From Marinobacterium zhoushanense (GTDB lineage Bacteria > Pseudomonadota > Gammaproteobacteria > Pseudomonadales > Balneatricaceae), in contig NZ_BMIJ01000006.1 in NCBI RefSeq assembly GCF_014641945.1, forward strand, positions 353,814-417,813: a stretch of DNA of 64,000 nucleotides. The letters run 5' to 3'. Of the stretch, positions 10,615-19,960 are shown in pieces. The position numbers and the translations under genes are program-made. Every line of letters starts with the position of its first letter. Positions within the stretch are counted from its first letter, which is position 1. The notes below the pieces were generated by a model. That model was not told the origin of the DNA, did not search any database, and saw nothing but the letters and a program-made list of their open reading frames with translations.

Positions 10615-10633
10615 GCGCTGATCTGGGGTAACG

Positions 10634-10658
10634 AAAAAGGGGGCTAGCCCCCTTTTTT
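10634..10658 (+). terminator. bidirectional terminator between sthA and the minus-strand pair
   Basis: Perfect palindrome GGGGGCTAGCCCCC (10639-10652), preceded by AAAAA and followed by TTTTTT; it can end sthA on plus and the 10670-11534 unit on minus. Confidence 0.93.
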
Positions 10659-10669
10659 GATATCTGCAC

Positions 10670-10978
10670 TCAGCTATCTTTGTTTTCGCGGTGGTCGCTG
10701 CTCAAGGAACGGTAGTATTCGTCCTCGAGGTAGCGTCCCTTGATCTGTAGCCGGCGCTCGAGCCAGCGATTGAACAGGGTCCAGAGGCCGAAGGCCGGGG
10801 TCATCATGATCATGATAGACAGCATCAGCGCAGCGCCTGAGTACCCCTCTGGCGCGACTGCCGTTGCCCAATCCAGAACACCAAGTTCTCGCCCTGCGAA
10901 GAACCAGAGAATGAGGCCGAGAAAACCGGCGCCGGTCCCCAGATGATGCAGCAGGGTCTGCTTTGACGGTTTAGCCAT
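10670..10978 (-). CDS. small two-helix membrane protein of unknown function
   Basis: 102 residues with two hydrophobic segments, about 14-30 (GAGFLGLILWFFAG) and 46-66 (GAALMLSIMIMMTPAFGLW), and a charged C-terminal tail rich in R, E and D. I recognise no family or catalytic motif. Its start overlaps the end of the PilZ gene by eight bases, so the two are translated together, and the shared terminator at 10634-10658 closes the unit. Codon use looks like the neighbours. A role linked to the PilZ protein is only a guess from coupling. Confidence 0.8.
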   Translation of the reverse strand: MAKPSKQTLLHHLGTGAGFLGLILWFFAGRELGVLDWATAVAPEGYSGAALMLSIMIMMTPAFGLWTLFNRWLERRLQIKGRYLEDEYYRSLSSDHRENKDS

Positions 10979-11534
10979 GCAGCTGTGCCTGACGCTCGCG
11001 GGCCTGAGCTTCGATAATCAGACGCGCCAACAGTGTGCGGCAGCTTTCCGGCATCTTGTGAAACTCGATACCGATGTCGAAGTTTTGCTCTATGGGTTCG
11101 CAGCGTTGAACTTCGGCGTAGAGTAGCAGTCCGAGGCTGTTCTCAGGGAACACCAGCTTGATCGCCAGCAACGTGCCCAGCTCCAGTGCCTCCGCCGTGG
11201 TGAAGGAGAGACCGCCTTCGCTAAGGTTGATGATCTGCCTATGGCTCGAGTCGATCTCAAGCTGGCTGTCGGAAAGGGTCCGGCCGATGAGATCGATCTT
11301 TTTATTCAGCTGTTGCAGATACGTCGCCAGATGTGGGGTAGACTCTGCGATTTTATAGACGAGGTGCTGGCATTCAGCATCGATGCTGGCCAACTGACTC
11401 TGCAGCAAAAAATAGGGCGATACATCGAATTGGTAAGGTTTGGAAGAGCTCGCCACCTCCGCCTCAGAGACGATTTTGTAATCCAGTACGACCGGATGGT
11501 CGATACGGTAGAATTGTCGGCGGTCCTGATCCAC
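10971..11534 (-). CDS. PilZ domain protein
   Basis: 187 residues. The N-terminus begins DQDRRQFYRIDHPVVLDY, matching the RRxxxR half of a c-di-GMP-binding PilZ site, and the second half comes late (NLSEGGLSF, compare the DxSxxG element). The middle (about 50-95) is helical, so the PilZ core seems split by a helical insert. Acts in the cytosol as a c-di-GMP receptor if both halves bind; the family also contains non-binding members. Starts with GTG. Overlaps the next minus-strand gene. The GGDEF enzyme at 39836 is a possible source of the ligand. Confidence 0.8.
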   Translation of the reverse strand: MDQDRRQFYRIDHPVVLDYKIVSEAEVASSSKPYQFDVSPYFLLQSQLASIDAECQHLVYKIAESTPHLATYLQQLNKKIDLIGRTLSDSQLEIDSSHRQIINLSEGGLSFTTAEALELGTLLAIKLVFPENSLGLLLYAEVQRCEPIEQNFDIGIEFHKMPESCRTLLARLIIEAQARERQAQLHG

Positions 11535-11623
11535 GGTGGGCTCCTTCTGGCTTTCGGTTCGTCGCCAGTATAAACAAATATCCTGCTAGGCGGTTAGCCA
11601 GCAGCCGTTAGAAAGAGCACTCA

Positions 11624-12865
11624 ATGTATAAACCGCTATCGCTATATGTCGGTCTGCGTTATACAGCCGCAAAACGCGGCAATCACTTCATTTCGTTCAT
11701 ATCGCTGGTGTCGATGCTGGGGCTAATGCTGGGCGTTGCGGCGCTGATCGTCGTGTTGTCGGTTATGAACGGTTTCGACCGGGAGTTGAAGCAGCGAATC
11801 CTGGGCATGGTGCCCCATGCGACCATCGGGAATTATGGTAATCCGCTACCGGACTGGCGCACCTTGGCACAGGAGGTTATCGACAGCGAGGGCGTCGAAG
11901 GGGCAGCGCCTTTTATCCAGGCACAGGGGATGCTGACCCATGCCGGTCGCGTCCAGGGGGTGTTCGTCAACGGCATCAGTCCCGAGGATGAACCGAAAGT
12001 CTCGATAATCGCCAACCACCTTAAGGCGGGTCGCCTGGATGATCTTGAGGCGGGTGAATACCGGATCATCCTGGGTGAGCTGTTGGCGCGCTATATCGGT
12101 GTGAGGGTTGGCGATAAGGTGACGTTGGTGCTGCCTGAAGCGTCGGTTAGCGTGGCGGGTATTACGCCGCGGATGAAGCGCTTTACCGTGAGCGGAATAT
12201 TCTCAGTTGGCGCCGAGTTGGATGCCAATCTCGCCTATATCGATATCGATGACGCGGCGCGACTGAAGCGAATGGAGCCCGGTACCGTGGATGGCATTCG
12301 TCTGCGTTACTCGGATCTGTTTCAAGCGCCGAGATTGGTGCGTCAGTTCGCGCAGACGAGAATGTTCAGTGCCAGTGATTGGACGCGAACCCACGGCAAC
12401 CTGTTTCAGGCGATCCAGTTGGAAAAACGGATGATTGGGTTGCTGCTGTTGCTGATCGTGTTTGTTGCCGCTTTCAATATCGTGTCGACGCTGGTGATGG
12501 TGGTGACCGATAAACGTGCGGATATTGCGATCCTGCGCACCATGGGCGCGACACCTGCCACGATCCTGCGCATATTTATCGTTCAGGGCGTGGTGATCGG
12601 GGTAGTGGGAACCCTGCTTGGCATACTGCTGGGCATCACCTTGGCCCTGACCGTGACCGATCTGGTTGCCTGGATCGAGCACACCTTTGGTATCCAGTTC
12701 CTGTCGGCGGATGTCTATTTCATCAGTTATCTGCCTTCGGAGCTGCAGTGGGGCGACGTGAGCCAGATCACGCTGTCGGCGCTGGCGATCAGCTTCGTTG
12801 CCACCATTTATCCCGCCTGGCGGGCGTCGAGGACACAGCCTGCGGAGGCGTTGCGTTATGAGTAA
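11624..12865 (+). CDS. lolC: lipoprotein-releasing ABC transporter permease (LolC/LolE/LolF family)
   Basis: Inner-membrane permease that extracts outer-membrane lipoproteins and hands them to LolA. 413 residues: an N-terminal helix (about 24-50, [20 protein letters not shown]), a long periplasmic domain, and three C-terminal helices (about 268-295, 313-345, 375-400) in FtsX/MacB arrangement. Followed with overlap by lolD. Unlike E. coli and Pseudomonas there is no second permease after lolD, so this subunit may work as a homodimer (LolF type), unless a lolE lies elsewhere. Confidence 0.93.
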   Translation: MYKPLSLYVGLRYTAAKRGNHFISFISLVSMLGLMLGVAALIVVLSVMNGFDRELKQRILGMVPHATIGNYGNPLPDWRTLAQEVIDSEGVEGAAPFIQAQGMLTHAGRVQGVFVNGISPEDEPKVSIIANHLKAGRLDDLEAGEYRIILGELLARYIGVRVGDKVTLVLPEASVSVAGITPRMKRFTVSGIFSVGAELDANLAYIDIDDAARLKRMEPGTVDGIRLRYSDLFQAPRLVRQFAQTRMFSASDWTRTHGNLFQAIQLEKRMIGLLLLLIVFVAAFNIVSTLVMVVTDKRADIAILRTMGATPATILRIFIVQGVVIGVVGTLLGILLGITLALTVTDLVAWIEHTFGIQFLSADVYFISYLPSELQWGDVSQITLSALAISFVATIYPAWRASRTQPAEALRYE

Positions 12866-13550
12866 TCCGGTGCTGCGGGTTTCGGAAGTGCACAAAAGCT
12901 ACCGGGAGGCCGGCAATGCGGTTCCGGTATTGGAAGGGGTCAGCCTCAGTGTGGCCGGGGGCGAGCGACTGGCGATCGTGGGGTCTTCCGGTAGCGGCAA
13001 GAGTACGCTGCTGAATATCCTGGGTGGCCTGGATCGCCCCGATACCGGCGAGGTGGAGGTGGCCGGAGAGGCGCTGTTTCAGATCAGTGAAGCGCGGCGT
13101 GCAGCGGTACGTAACCGGCAGCTGGGTTTCGTTTACCAGTTCCACCACCTGCTGAACGAGTTCAGTGCGCTGGAAAATGTGGCGATGCCGCTTTTAATAG
13201 CCCGGCGTCCGGCACGTGAAGCACAAGAGGAGGCTCGACTGTTGTTGGAGCGTGTAGGGCTGGGGCATCGCGTCAAACACAAGCCGGGGCAGCTCAGTGG
13301 CGGCGAGCGCCAGCGCGTTGCCATCGCCCGGGCGCTGGTCTGCCGTCCCGCCTGTGTGCTGATGGATGAGCCGACCGGCAATCTCGATCGACATACGGCG
13401 GAAGAGGTCGAGCTCTATCTCGACAAGCTGAATCAGGAATCGGGAATAGCCTTTGTTACTGTAACCCACGATCTGGCACTGGCGCGGCGGATGGATCGAG
13501 CGGTGGAGATACTGGACGGCAAACTGCAGCCCTGGGTCGATCAGTCCTGA
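12858..13550 (+). CDS. lolD: lipoprotein-releasing ABC transporter ATPase LolD
   Basis: ATPase that powers lipoprotein release. 230 residues: Walker [11 protein letters not shown]-loop YQFHHLL, signature LSGGERQR, Walker [11 protein letters not shown] and switch His in TVTHD. ATG 12858 overlaps the end of lolC (TATGAGTAA arrangement), so they are coupled; the longer open frame from 12798 lies inside lolC and is not used. Its end overlaps the convergent DUF2062 gene by ten bases. Confidence 0.95.
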   Translation: MSNPVLRVSEVHKSYREAGNAVPVLEGVSLSVAGGERLAIVGSSGSGKSTLLNILGGLDRPDTGEVEVAGEALFQISEARRAAVRNRQLGFVYQFHHLLNEFSALENVAMPLLIARRPAREAQEEARLLLERVGLGHRVKHKPGQLSGGERQRVAIARALVCRPACVLMDEPTGNLDRHTAEEVELYLDKLNQESGIAFVTVTHDLALARRMDRAVEILDGKLQPWVDQS

Positions 13551-14098
13551 TCGTCCCGCTTGCGGAAACGACCGGGTTTACGCTTGCGCCAGTGGTGATT
13601 GACGTGCCAGATCCAGAACCACTGGATGCACACATAGCTGAGCAGGGCCAGTACTATTCCGGTCAGTACGGAACCCAACAGTAGCGGCCACCAGATCGCG
13701 GCCAGCTCGGTTTGCAGCGTCGCCAGATCCCAGTGAAACTCGATCTGCTCGCGTATGCGGGTATCGAGCAGCCAGGCGCCTATGCGGTACGTAAAATAGA
13801 AGATGGGCGGCATCGTTAGCGGGTTGGTAAGCCAAACCAAGCCGATAGATACAGCCAGGTTGCTGGCCAGGAGTAGCGCCAGAACGGCCGCAATCAGCAT
13901 CTGTCCCGGGACGGGCAGGAAGGCGCAGAAAATACCGACCAGGAAGGCACGGGAAACCGATTTGCGGGTAAGATGCCAGAGATTGGGGTTGTGCAAGTGA
14001 TCGCCTAGCCAGCGCAGGGAGGGGTGCGCACGCAGTTTGTGCTGATCCGGCATGTACTTCTTGAATATTTTGCGCGGCATACGAAAGCGTTCACTCAT
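13541..14098 (-). CDS. DUF2062 membrane protein
   Basis: 185 residues with three or four hydrophobic segments ([62 protein letters not shown]) and a very basic C-terminal tail. The motif FxPxPGQM followed by LTNPLTMPP is typical of DUF2062, a family of unknown function that often lies beside comEC and exbB. I place the start at ATG 14098; an in-frame TTG at 14110 is possible, and neither has a strong ribosome site. Convergent with lolD. Confidence 0.85.
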   Translation of the reverse strand: MSERFRMPRKIFKKYMPDQHKLRAHPSLRWLGDHLHNPNLWHLTRKSVSRAFLVGIFCAFLPVPGQMLIAAVLALLLASNLAVSIGLVWLTNPLTMPPIFYFTYRIGAWLLDTRIREQIEFHWDLATLQTELAAIWWPLLLGSVLTGIVLALLSYVCIQWFWIWHVNHHWRKRKPGRFRKRDDQD

Positions 14099-14153
14099 TT
14101 TGTGGGGCAATTATGCCGACAGTGACTGCGTAAGCCAACAGTGAAGATCAAGG

Positions 14154-16388
14154 ATGATCGCATTTATCACCGGGTTGCTGGCTGTTGCCTGGTTGCCCAG
14201 CCTGCTTTACACACCTCTGCTGCTAACCTTTGCGTTTCTGGCAATGCTGCGCCAACGTTGGCGTCGACTGGCTATCTTGCTCAGCCTGGGCGTGTTGTTT
14301 GGGTCCATATGGGGCGCCTGGCAGTTGAATCATCGGCTACCTGATCGGTTCGCCCGTACCGATGTCAATCTGGTCGGCATCATCGATCAGCTTCCTCGTC
14401 TGCAGGGGCGGCGGCAAAGTTTTACACTTCGCATCATCTCAATAGACAGTGCGGATGAGGCGCTGTTGCATCTGCGACGGCTCAGTCTATCGCACTATGA
14501 TGCGCATGACCTGTTAAAAGCCGGTGACCGGATCAAGGTCAGGGTCAGGCTTTTTCCGCCTCGAGGATTAAGCAATCCCTATGCATTCGATAGTGAACGT
14601 CGGTTTCTTACCGAGTCTATCGATGCACGAGGATATGTCAGATCCCTTGATTCGATAGAGTCGTCGGGCATAACGCTGCCAGGACTGCGCCAGCGCCTGT
14701 CTATGCTGCTCGATCAGTACTTCGACGAGAGGGTGTCGGTGACTCTGCGCGCGCTTGTGTTAGGTGATCGCAGTGGGCTGTCGCCTGAGCAGTGGCGCCT
14801 GTTGAGCGAAACGGGGACCGCTCACCTGCTGGTAGTCAGTGGGGTCCATATAGCGGTGATGGCAGGGCTTGGTGTGTTGGCGACACGTACCCTGGGGCTG
14901 TTGCTGCTGTGGGGGGGAGGCAGTTCTCGTGATGTCAGGCGGGCCGGGTTGTTGCTGACGCTTCTGCTGGCCTGCGCTTACGCCCTGCTGGCGGGCATGG
15001 GGCTTCCAGTGCAGCGTGCGTTGATCATGGTCGCCGTTTTTATCGGTGCCGAATGGTGGTTGCGCCCCGTCACGGCCTGGCAGCGCTGGCGGATCGCGTT
15101 GTTGGGTGTCTGCCTACTGCAGCCGCTGGCGGTGATCGAGCCGGGGGCCTGGTTGTCGTTCGGGGCGGTGGCGCTGTTGATCTGGATCTCTCAGCAGGGG
15201 ACTCGCTTGGGTGGCCTCCTTAGCCGCTGGTGGGGTGTGCAGGGGCGGCTGTTCATCGGCATGATGCCGATATCTGCGTTGCTGTTTCACCAGTTGGGGT
15301 TTCTGGCCCCGCTAGTGAACTTTGTCGCGTTGCCTGCCGTATCCCTATTGGTGATGGCGCTGCCTGTGCTTCTGCCGCTGGTGTTGCTGGGTGTGCAATG
15401 GCCGGCGGACCTGTTGTCCTGGGTGATACTGGCGTTCTGGCAGGGCGTTACGTTGTCGAGAGAGGGGTTGGGGCTATATCTGGCACTGCCCGATATAGAG
15501 CCCCTCGCTATGCTGCTGGCCATAGTGGCGGTTCTCTGGTGGTTATTGCCTCTGCCCCTACGATGGCGTTGGCTGTCGATATTCATGCTGTTCCCGATGC
15601 TCGCCACTGAGGCGAACAGGCCGCCAGAAGGTACGTTTGTCGCAACGCTTTTCGATGTGGGCCAGGGCTTGGCAGTGCTGATCGAAACATCGGAAGGGCG
15701 CATCATCTATGACACGGGCCCGGGATACTCTGGAGGTGGAAGTGCGTTCGACTATGCTGTGGCGCCAGCGCTGAAGGCGAGGCGATTGTCCACTATTGAG
15801 CAAGTTGTGATCAGTCATGGTGATAGTGATCACAGCGGTGGCTTCGGTGCTTTGCGTCGGGAATACGTTTACCAGCAGCTAATCCTGGGTCAGCCGTTGC
15901 AGGGTGTCGCGGGTGGGATCAATTGCGCTGATCATCCGCAGGTGACGCTGGGTGGCGTTCGGTTTCGTTACCTTCAGTCTTCGATGGAGACTCTCAGTAA
16001 CGATAATGCGCACTCTTGCGTATTGATCGTCGAGAGCCGGCACTGTGTGCTGGTGATTCCCGGTGATCTGGAAATGCAGGGCGAGATGGACCTGATGCGT
16101 CGATACGACCTGCCACGGACGGATTGGTTGGTGGCCGGGCATCACGGCAGCAAGACGTCCTCTTCTGCGGCCTGGCTGGATGCATTGCAGCCCACAGCGG
16201 TGCTATTCAGTCGAGGCGCTTTTAACCGTTTTGGGCACCCGGCGGCGGAGGTGGTGGAGCGGGTAAGCCAGCGCGGGGCGCTGATCCATGATACGGCTAG
16301 CGACGGCGCACTGCTTCTCGAGGCCGGGGAAGAGTGCAGAACGAGTGCTTGGCGTCAAAGGAAAAAACGTTACTGGACAGCAGGTTAA
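14154..16388 (+). CDS. comEC: ComEC/Rec2 DNA uptake channel protein
   Basis: Channel for passing single-stranded DNA across the inner membrane in natural transformation. 744 residues, usual size: N-terminal helices, an OB-like soluble part, the polytopic competence domain (about 210-490, beginning TGTAHLLVVSGVHIAVMAG), and a C-terminal metallo-beta-lactamase domain with HGDSDHSGG and GHHGSKTSSS metal ligands, suggesting a nuclease. All parts are present and unbroken. It would give cells the uptake arm that can feed an integron (60484 onward) with new cassettes; that link is inference. Confidence 0.94.
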   Translation: MIAFITGLLAVAWLPSLLYTPLLLTFAFLAMLRQRWRRLAILLSLGVLFGSIWGAWQLNHRLPDRFARTDVNLVGIIDQLPRLQGRRQSFTLRIISIDSADEALLHLRRLSLSHYDAHDLLKAGDRIKVRVRLFPPRGLSNPYAFDSERRFLTESIDARGYVRSLDSIESSGITLPGLRQRLSMLLDQYFDERVSVTLRALVLGDRSGLSPEQWRLLSETGTAHLLVVSGVHIAVMAGLGVLATRTLGLLLLWGGGSSRDVRRAGLLLTLLLACAYALLAGMGLPVQRALIMVAVFIGAEWWLRPVTAWQRWRIALLGVCLLQPLAVIEPGAWLSFGAVALLIWISQQGTRLGGLLSRWWGVQGRLFIGMMPISALLFHQLGFLAPLVNFVALPAVSLLVMALPVLLPLVLLGVQWPADLLSWVILAFWQGVTLSREGLGLYLALPDIEPLAMLLAIVAVLWWLLPLPLRWRWLSIFMLFPMLATEANRPPEGTFVATLFDVGQGLAVLIETSEGRIIYDTGPGYSGGGSAFDYAVAPALKARRLSTIEQVVISHGDSDHSGGFGALRREYVYQQLILGQPLQGVAGGINCADHPQVTLGGVRFRYLQSSMETLSNDNAHSCVLIVESRHCVLVIPGDLEMQGEMDLMRRYDLPRTDWLVAGHHGSKTSSSAAWLDALQPTAVLFSRGAFNRFGHPAAEVVERVSQRGALIHDTASDGALLLEAGEECRTSAWRQRKKRYWTAG

Positions 16389-16452
16389 CGCTCTACTCAG
16401 GGTCGTAGACGCTGTGGTAAAGTAGGCGCTCGACAGAGCGGGAGGAAGTGTA

Positions 16453-17073
16453 GTGTTTGAGCTGATTCGAGCTGGCGGCTGGCTGATGGTGCCGATTATA
16501 GGGTGTTCCATACTGGCTCTGGCGATCATCACTGAACGATTCATCAGCCTGCGTGATTCCCGGGTGGTACCCAAGGGGTTGCTGGCCCAGGTGTGGGAAC
16601 TGGTGCGCAGTGGTGATATGACACCGGAACAGATGCGCAGTATCAAGCATGAGAGTCCATTGGGCTCCATCGTTGTCGCAGGTCTCAACAGTTCGGCTCA
16701 CGGTCGAGAAGTGATGAAGGAGAGTATCCAGGAAGCTGCGACGCTAGTCGTGCATGAGCTGGAGCGTTTCCTCAACAGTCTTGGTACCATCGCGGCGATT
16801 ACGCCGCTTTTGGGTCTGCTGGGCACGGTAATTGGCATGATCAAGGTGTTTACCGAGATCATGATGCAGGGTACCGGAAATGCCAACGTACTCGCAGGCG
16901 GGATCTCTGAGGCGTTGATTACCACTGCGGCTGGATTATCGGTAGCGATCCCCACCTTGGTGCTGCACCGCTATTTTCAGCGCAAGGTCGATACTCTGGT
17001 GCTGACCATGGAGCAGGAATCGATCAAGCTGGTTGAGATCGTGCACGGTGAGCGTGATGTCGATTTTCGTTGA
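16453..17073 (+). CDS. exbB: ExbB/TolQ-type proton channel subunit
   Basis: Inner-membrane motor subunit of 206 residues with three helices: about 10-27 (WLMVPIIGCSILALAIIT), 108-130 (TIAAITPLLGLLGTVIGMI) and 148-170 (ISEALITTAAGLSVAIPTLV). The pattern TPLLGLLGTVxGM and TTAAGLxVAIP is the MotA/TolQ/ExbB signature. Pairs with the ExbD-like protein 22 bases downstream. Between comEC and lpxK this pair occurs in many gammaproteobacteria and is distinct from the TonB-linked set; its cargo is not settled, though link to envelope work is often proposed. Confidence 0.92.
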   Translation: MFELIRAGGWLMVPIIGCSILALAIITERFISLRDSRVVPKGLLAQVWELVRSGDMTPEQMRSIKHESPLGSIVVAGLNSSAHGREVMKESIQEAATLVVHELERFLNSLGTIAAITPLLGLLGTVIGMIKVFTEIMMQGTGNANVLAGGISEALITTAAGLSVAIPTLVLHRYFQRKVDTLVLTMEQESIKLVEIVHGERDVDFR

Positions 17074-17095
17074 TACTGGATCGGTGGAGGTCTGA

Positions 17096-17515
17096 ATGCG
17101 ATTCCAGCGTCAACGTCGGGAAGAGGTTAGCGTCAACCTGACGCCACTGATCGACGTGGTTTTTCTTCTGCTGATTTTCTTCATGGTGTCGACCACGTTC
17201 ACCAAGGAGACCCATCTTGAGGTGGATCTGCCCGAAGCCAGTTCGGCCCAAGCGCAGAGCGAGGTAGAATCGGTCGATGTGGTGATCAGTGCCGATGGCA
17301 ACTACAGCGTCAATGGTCAGGCCTTGGTCAATACCCAGGCGCTGACCCTCAAAAGCGCAATTCTGAAGGTCGCGGGTGAAGATCGTTCCTTGCCCTTTGT
17401 TATTACCGCAGATGGCAGTACACCGCATCAGTCGGTGGTGACTGCCATGGATGTAGCGGGCCAACTCGGTTTCGCCAAGCTGAGTATCACCACCAGGGTG
17501 CCGGAAGCACGCTGA
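17096..17515 (+). CDS. exbD: ExbD/TolR-type subunit
   Basis: 139 residues: a short cytosolic start with basic residues (RFQRQRREE), one membrane helix (about 16-36, NLTPLIDVVFLLLIFFMV) with the proton-path Asp of the LIDVV motif, and a periplasmic domain ending in MDVAGQLGFAKLSI. Partner of the ExbB-like protein just upstream. Its stop overlaps the lpxK start (TGATG), so lpxK is coupled to it. Confidence 0.93.
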   Translation: MRFQRQRREEVSVNLTPLIDVVFLLLIFFMVSTTFTKETHLEVDLPEASSAQAQSEVESVDVVISADGNYSVNGQALVNTQALTLKSAILKVAGEDRSLPFVITADGSTPHQSVVTAMDVAGQLGFAKLSITTRVPEAR

Positions 17516-18507
17516 TGTCTCTGGAGCGTAGCTGGTACGCGGGGGCCTGGTGGTTAAAACTCTTTCGTCCTCTTTCTGCTCTTTTCCGCTTCCTTGCGGC
17601 CCGGCAGCGGCTGGCGCGAACAGCGCAGCAATGGCACGCGCCTGTGCCTGTCATCGTAGTCGGAAATATCACCCTGGGGGGCAGCGGCAAGACCCCGGTG
17701 ACGCTGGCGTTGATCGAGATGCTTCGGGCGCGGGGTTACAAGCCGGGCGTGGTCAGCCGCGGTTACGGCGGCAAGCCGCCAAAATATCCTTTCGCGGTCA
17801 CGGTTGATACGTCTCCTGCGCAGGGGGGCGACGAACCCTGCCTGATAGTACAGCGCACCGGCGTACCGCTGGTTATTGATCCCGATCGTCCGGCTGCAGT
17901 ACGTGCGCTGTTGGAGGAGAGTGACTGCAATATCGTGATCAGTGACGATGGTCTGCAGCACTACGCGCTGGGGCGCGACCTGGAGCTGGCCGTGGTGGAT
18001 GCGCGGCGCGGCTTGGGTAATGGACGTTGTGTGCCGGAGGGGCCGCTGCGCGAGCCTCCTGAGCGGTTGGCACAGGTCGACCGGGTGATCCTCAATGGTG
18101 TCGGAGCATTCTCCTTTGCCGGTGCCAGTCATATGCAACTCGTGCCCGGCAAGCTGGTCGAACTAACCACCGAACGGGAGCTTGGCAGCGATCAATGGAC
18201 CGGCTCACATCGGGTGCATGCCCTGGCTGGAATAGGCCATCCGGCCCGTTTTTTCGATACACTACGTACATTGGGGTTCGATCCCATTGAGCATCCGCTA
18301 CGGGATCATGCCAGTATCGAGCCTGAGCAGCTTCGGTTTGAGCCCGAGCTGCCGCTGATCATGACCGAGAAAGACGCAGTCAAGTGCCGGGGCTGGTCGC
18401 CGGCGCACTGTTGGGCGCTGCGTGTGGATGCCCGCTTCGACGCCGGCTTCGAACCCTGGTTGGACCTACAGCTGAACCGATTGCAACAACGTTATGGGAG
18501 TCCGTGA
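17515..18507 (+). CDS. lpxK: tetraacyldisaccharide 4'-kinase
   Basis: Phosphorylates the 4' position of tetraacyldisaccharide 1-phosphate in lipid A synthesis, at the inner face of the inner membrane. 330 residues. N-terminal amphipathic/hydrophobic segment (about 10-30) and P-loop [13 protein letters not shown] (50-62), then SRGYGG and the DDGLQH motif typical of LpxK. Overlaps exbD and Trm112, one base each. Complete and of normal length. Confidence 0.96.
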   Translation: MSLERSWYAGAWWLKLFRPLSALFRFLAARQRLARTAQQWHAPVPVIVVGNITLGGSGKTPVTLALIEMLRARGYKPGVVSRGYGGKPPKYPFAVTVDTSPAQGGDEPCLIVQRTGVPLVIDPDRPAAVRALLEESDCNIVISDDGLQHYALGRDLELAVVDARRGLGNGRCVPEGPLREPPERLAQVDRVILNGVGAFSFAGASHMQLVPGKLVELTTERELGSDQWTGSHRVHALAGIGHPARFFDTLRTLGFDPIEHPLRDHASIEPEQLRFEPELPLIMTEKDAVKCRGWSPAHCWALRVDARFDAGFEPWLDLQLNRLQQRYGSP

Positions 18508-18698
18508 TGGACCAGAAACTGCTTGATATCCTCGTGTGCCCTGTGTCCAAGGCGCCGGTAGAGTGGAACCGGGAGACCAATGAGTTGGTCTGTCGTACCA
18601 GTGGGCTCGCTTATCCGATACGGGATGATATCCCGGTCATGCTGGAAAGCGAGGCAAGAACCCTGACCGCCGACGAGCGTCTGCACGAGAAGAAGTGA
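18507..18698 (+). CDS. Trm112-like zinc-binding small protein (YcaR family)
   Basis: 63 residues beginning [18 protein letters not shown]. Trm112/UPF0434 family; many members have two cysteine pairs, here Cys11 and Cys32 are the only ones, so zinc binding may be weak or lost. ATG 18507 overlaps the lpxK stop. The gene lies between lpxK and kdsB in most gammaproteobacteria. Eukaryotic Trm112 activates methyltransferases; the bacterial role is not established. Confidence 0.92.
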   Translation: MDQKLLDILVCPVSKAPVEWNRETNELVCRTSGLAYPIRDDIPVMLESEARTLTADERLHEKK

Positions 18699-18704
18699 GC
18701 GACA

Positions 18705-19478
18705 ATGAGCTTTTCCATCATTATTCCCGCGCGTTATGCATCTAGCCGTTTCCCCGGTAAGCCACTGGCGCAGCTGGCCGGGAAGCCGATGTTGCAGCAT
18801 GTCTATGAGCGCGCGTGCCAGAGCGAGGCGAAGCGGGTCATCATCGCCACCGACGACGATCGTATCGCCGAGGCTGCGAAAGCGTTCGGTGCCGAGGTAT
18901 GCATGACCAGAGGTGATCACCCCTCGGGCACCGACCGCTTGCAAGAAGTGGTAAAGACGCTGGGTTTTTACGCCGACGATATCGTCGTCAATGTACAGGG
19001 CGACGAGCCGATGATTCCGCCGCGGATCATCAACCAGGTGGCGCATAACCTGGCCGCGGTACCTGAGGCGAGTATCGCGACGCTATCGGAGCCGATTGAG
19101 ACTGCCGAAGCGTTGATGAACCCGAACGTGGTCAAGGTCGTTACCGATAGTCGCGGGATGGCGCTCTATTTTAGCCGCGCGCCTATCCCCTGGCCGCGTG
19201 ATGCTGCGCTGGCGCACGGTGAGAAGCTTGATCATCTGCCCGCGGGTTTCAACTGGCAGCGCCATATCGGCTTGTACGCCTACCGCGTCAAACTGCTTAA
19301 CGACTTCGTTGCCTGGCCAGCGGCGGCGGTTGAGCAGACCGAGTGTCTGGAACAGCTGCGGGCGCTCTATAACGGTGCGGGTATCCACGTTGAAGAGGCG
19401 CTAGAAGCACCGCCTGCCGGCGTCGACACCCCAGAAGATCTCAAGCGCTTGCAGCAGTTGCTGGAGTCGGCTGAATGA
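18705..19478 (+). CDS. kdsB: 3-deoxy-manno-octulosonate cytidylyltransferase
   Basis: Activates KDO with CTP to CMP-KDO for lipopolysaccharide inner core. 257 residues: N-terminal nucleotide motif [15 protein letters not shown] (about 7-21), ATDDDRI, the NVQGDEP motif that binds CTP/metal, and IGLYAYR near the end. Starts six bases after the Trm112 gene and overlaps the phosphatase gene by four bases. Confidence 0.96.
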   Translation: MSFSIIIPARYASSRFPGKPLAQLAGKPMLQHVYERACQSEAKRVIIATDDDRIAEAAKAFGAEVCMTRGDHPSGTDRLQEVVKTLGFYADDIVVNVQGDEPMIPPRIINQVAHNLAAVPEASIATLSEPIETAEALMNPNVVKVVTDSRGMALYFSRAPIPWPRDAALAHGEKLDHLPAGFNWQRHIGLYAYRVKLLNDFVAWPAAAVEQTECLEQLRALYNGAGIHVEEALEAPPAGVDTPEDLKRLQQLLESAE

Positions 19479-19960
19479 GTCAGACCGGCGTGCTGTTTGT
19501 CTGCCTGGGCAATATTTGTCGATCACCCACGGCCGAAGGGGTGTTTCGGAAGAAGTTAGCAAGCCATACCGATCTTGCCGCGTTGCTAAATGTGGATTCG
19601 GCCGGTACGGCTGCTTATCACGTGGGCAATCCGCCGGATTCGCGCAGTACCGCCATAGCGGCACGCCGCGGTTATGATCTATCGGCGCTGCGGGCCAGGG
19701 CGGTAAGTCGCGATGACTTTTCCCGTTACCGCTATATTCTCGCGATGGATCGGGAGAATCTGTTGAATCTGAAATCGATCCAGCCATCGGGTTTTCAGGG
19801 GCATCTGGGTATGTTTCTGGATTTCGCCGGTATGCCGGGGACTGAAGTGCCTGATCCGTACTACACGAGGGGCGATGCCGGTTTCGAAGAGGTGCTCGAC
19901 CTTGTCGAAGCGGCCGCCGAGGGGCTGATCGGTCATCTGCGCCGGGAGCTCCTCGATTGA
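19475..19960 (+). CDS. low-molecular-weight protein tyrosine phosphatase
   Basis: 161 residues. The N-terminal P-loop [10 protein letters not shown] gives the CX5R signature (Cys10, Arg16), and the general-acid Asp is in VPDPYYTRG. Cytosolic phosphatase of the Wzb/Ptp type. In this conserved envelope cluster it sits between kdsB and murB; its substrate is unknown. ATG overlaps the kdsB stop (ATGA), and its own stop overlaps the TTG start of murB (TTGA), so the three are translationally coupled. Confidence 0.93.
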   Translation: MSQTGVLFVCLGNICRSPTAEGVFRKKLASHTDLAALLNVDSAGTAAYHVGNPPDSRSTAIAARRGYDLSALRARAVSRDDFSRYRYILAMDRENLLNLKSIQPSGFQGHLGMFLDFAGMPGTEVPDPYYTRGDAGFEEVLDLVEAAAEGLIGHLRRELLD

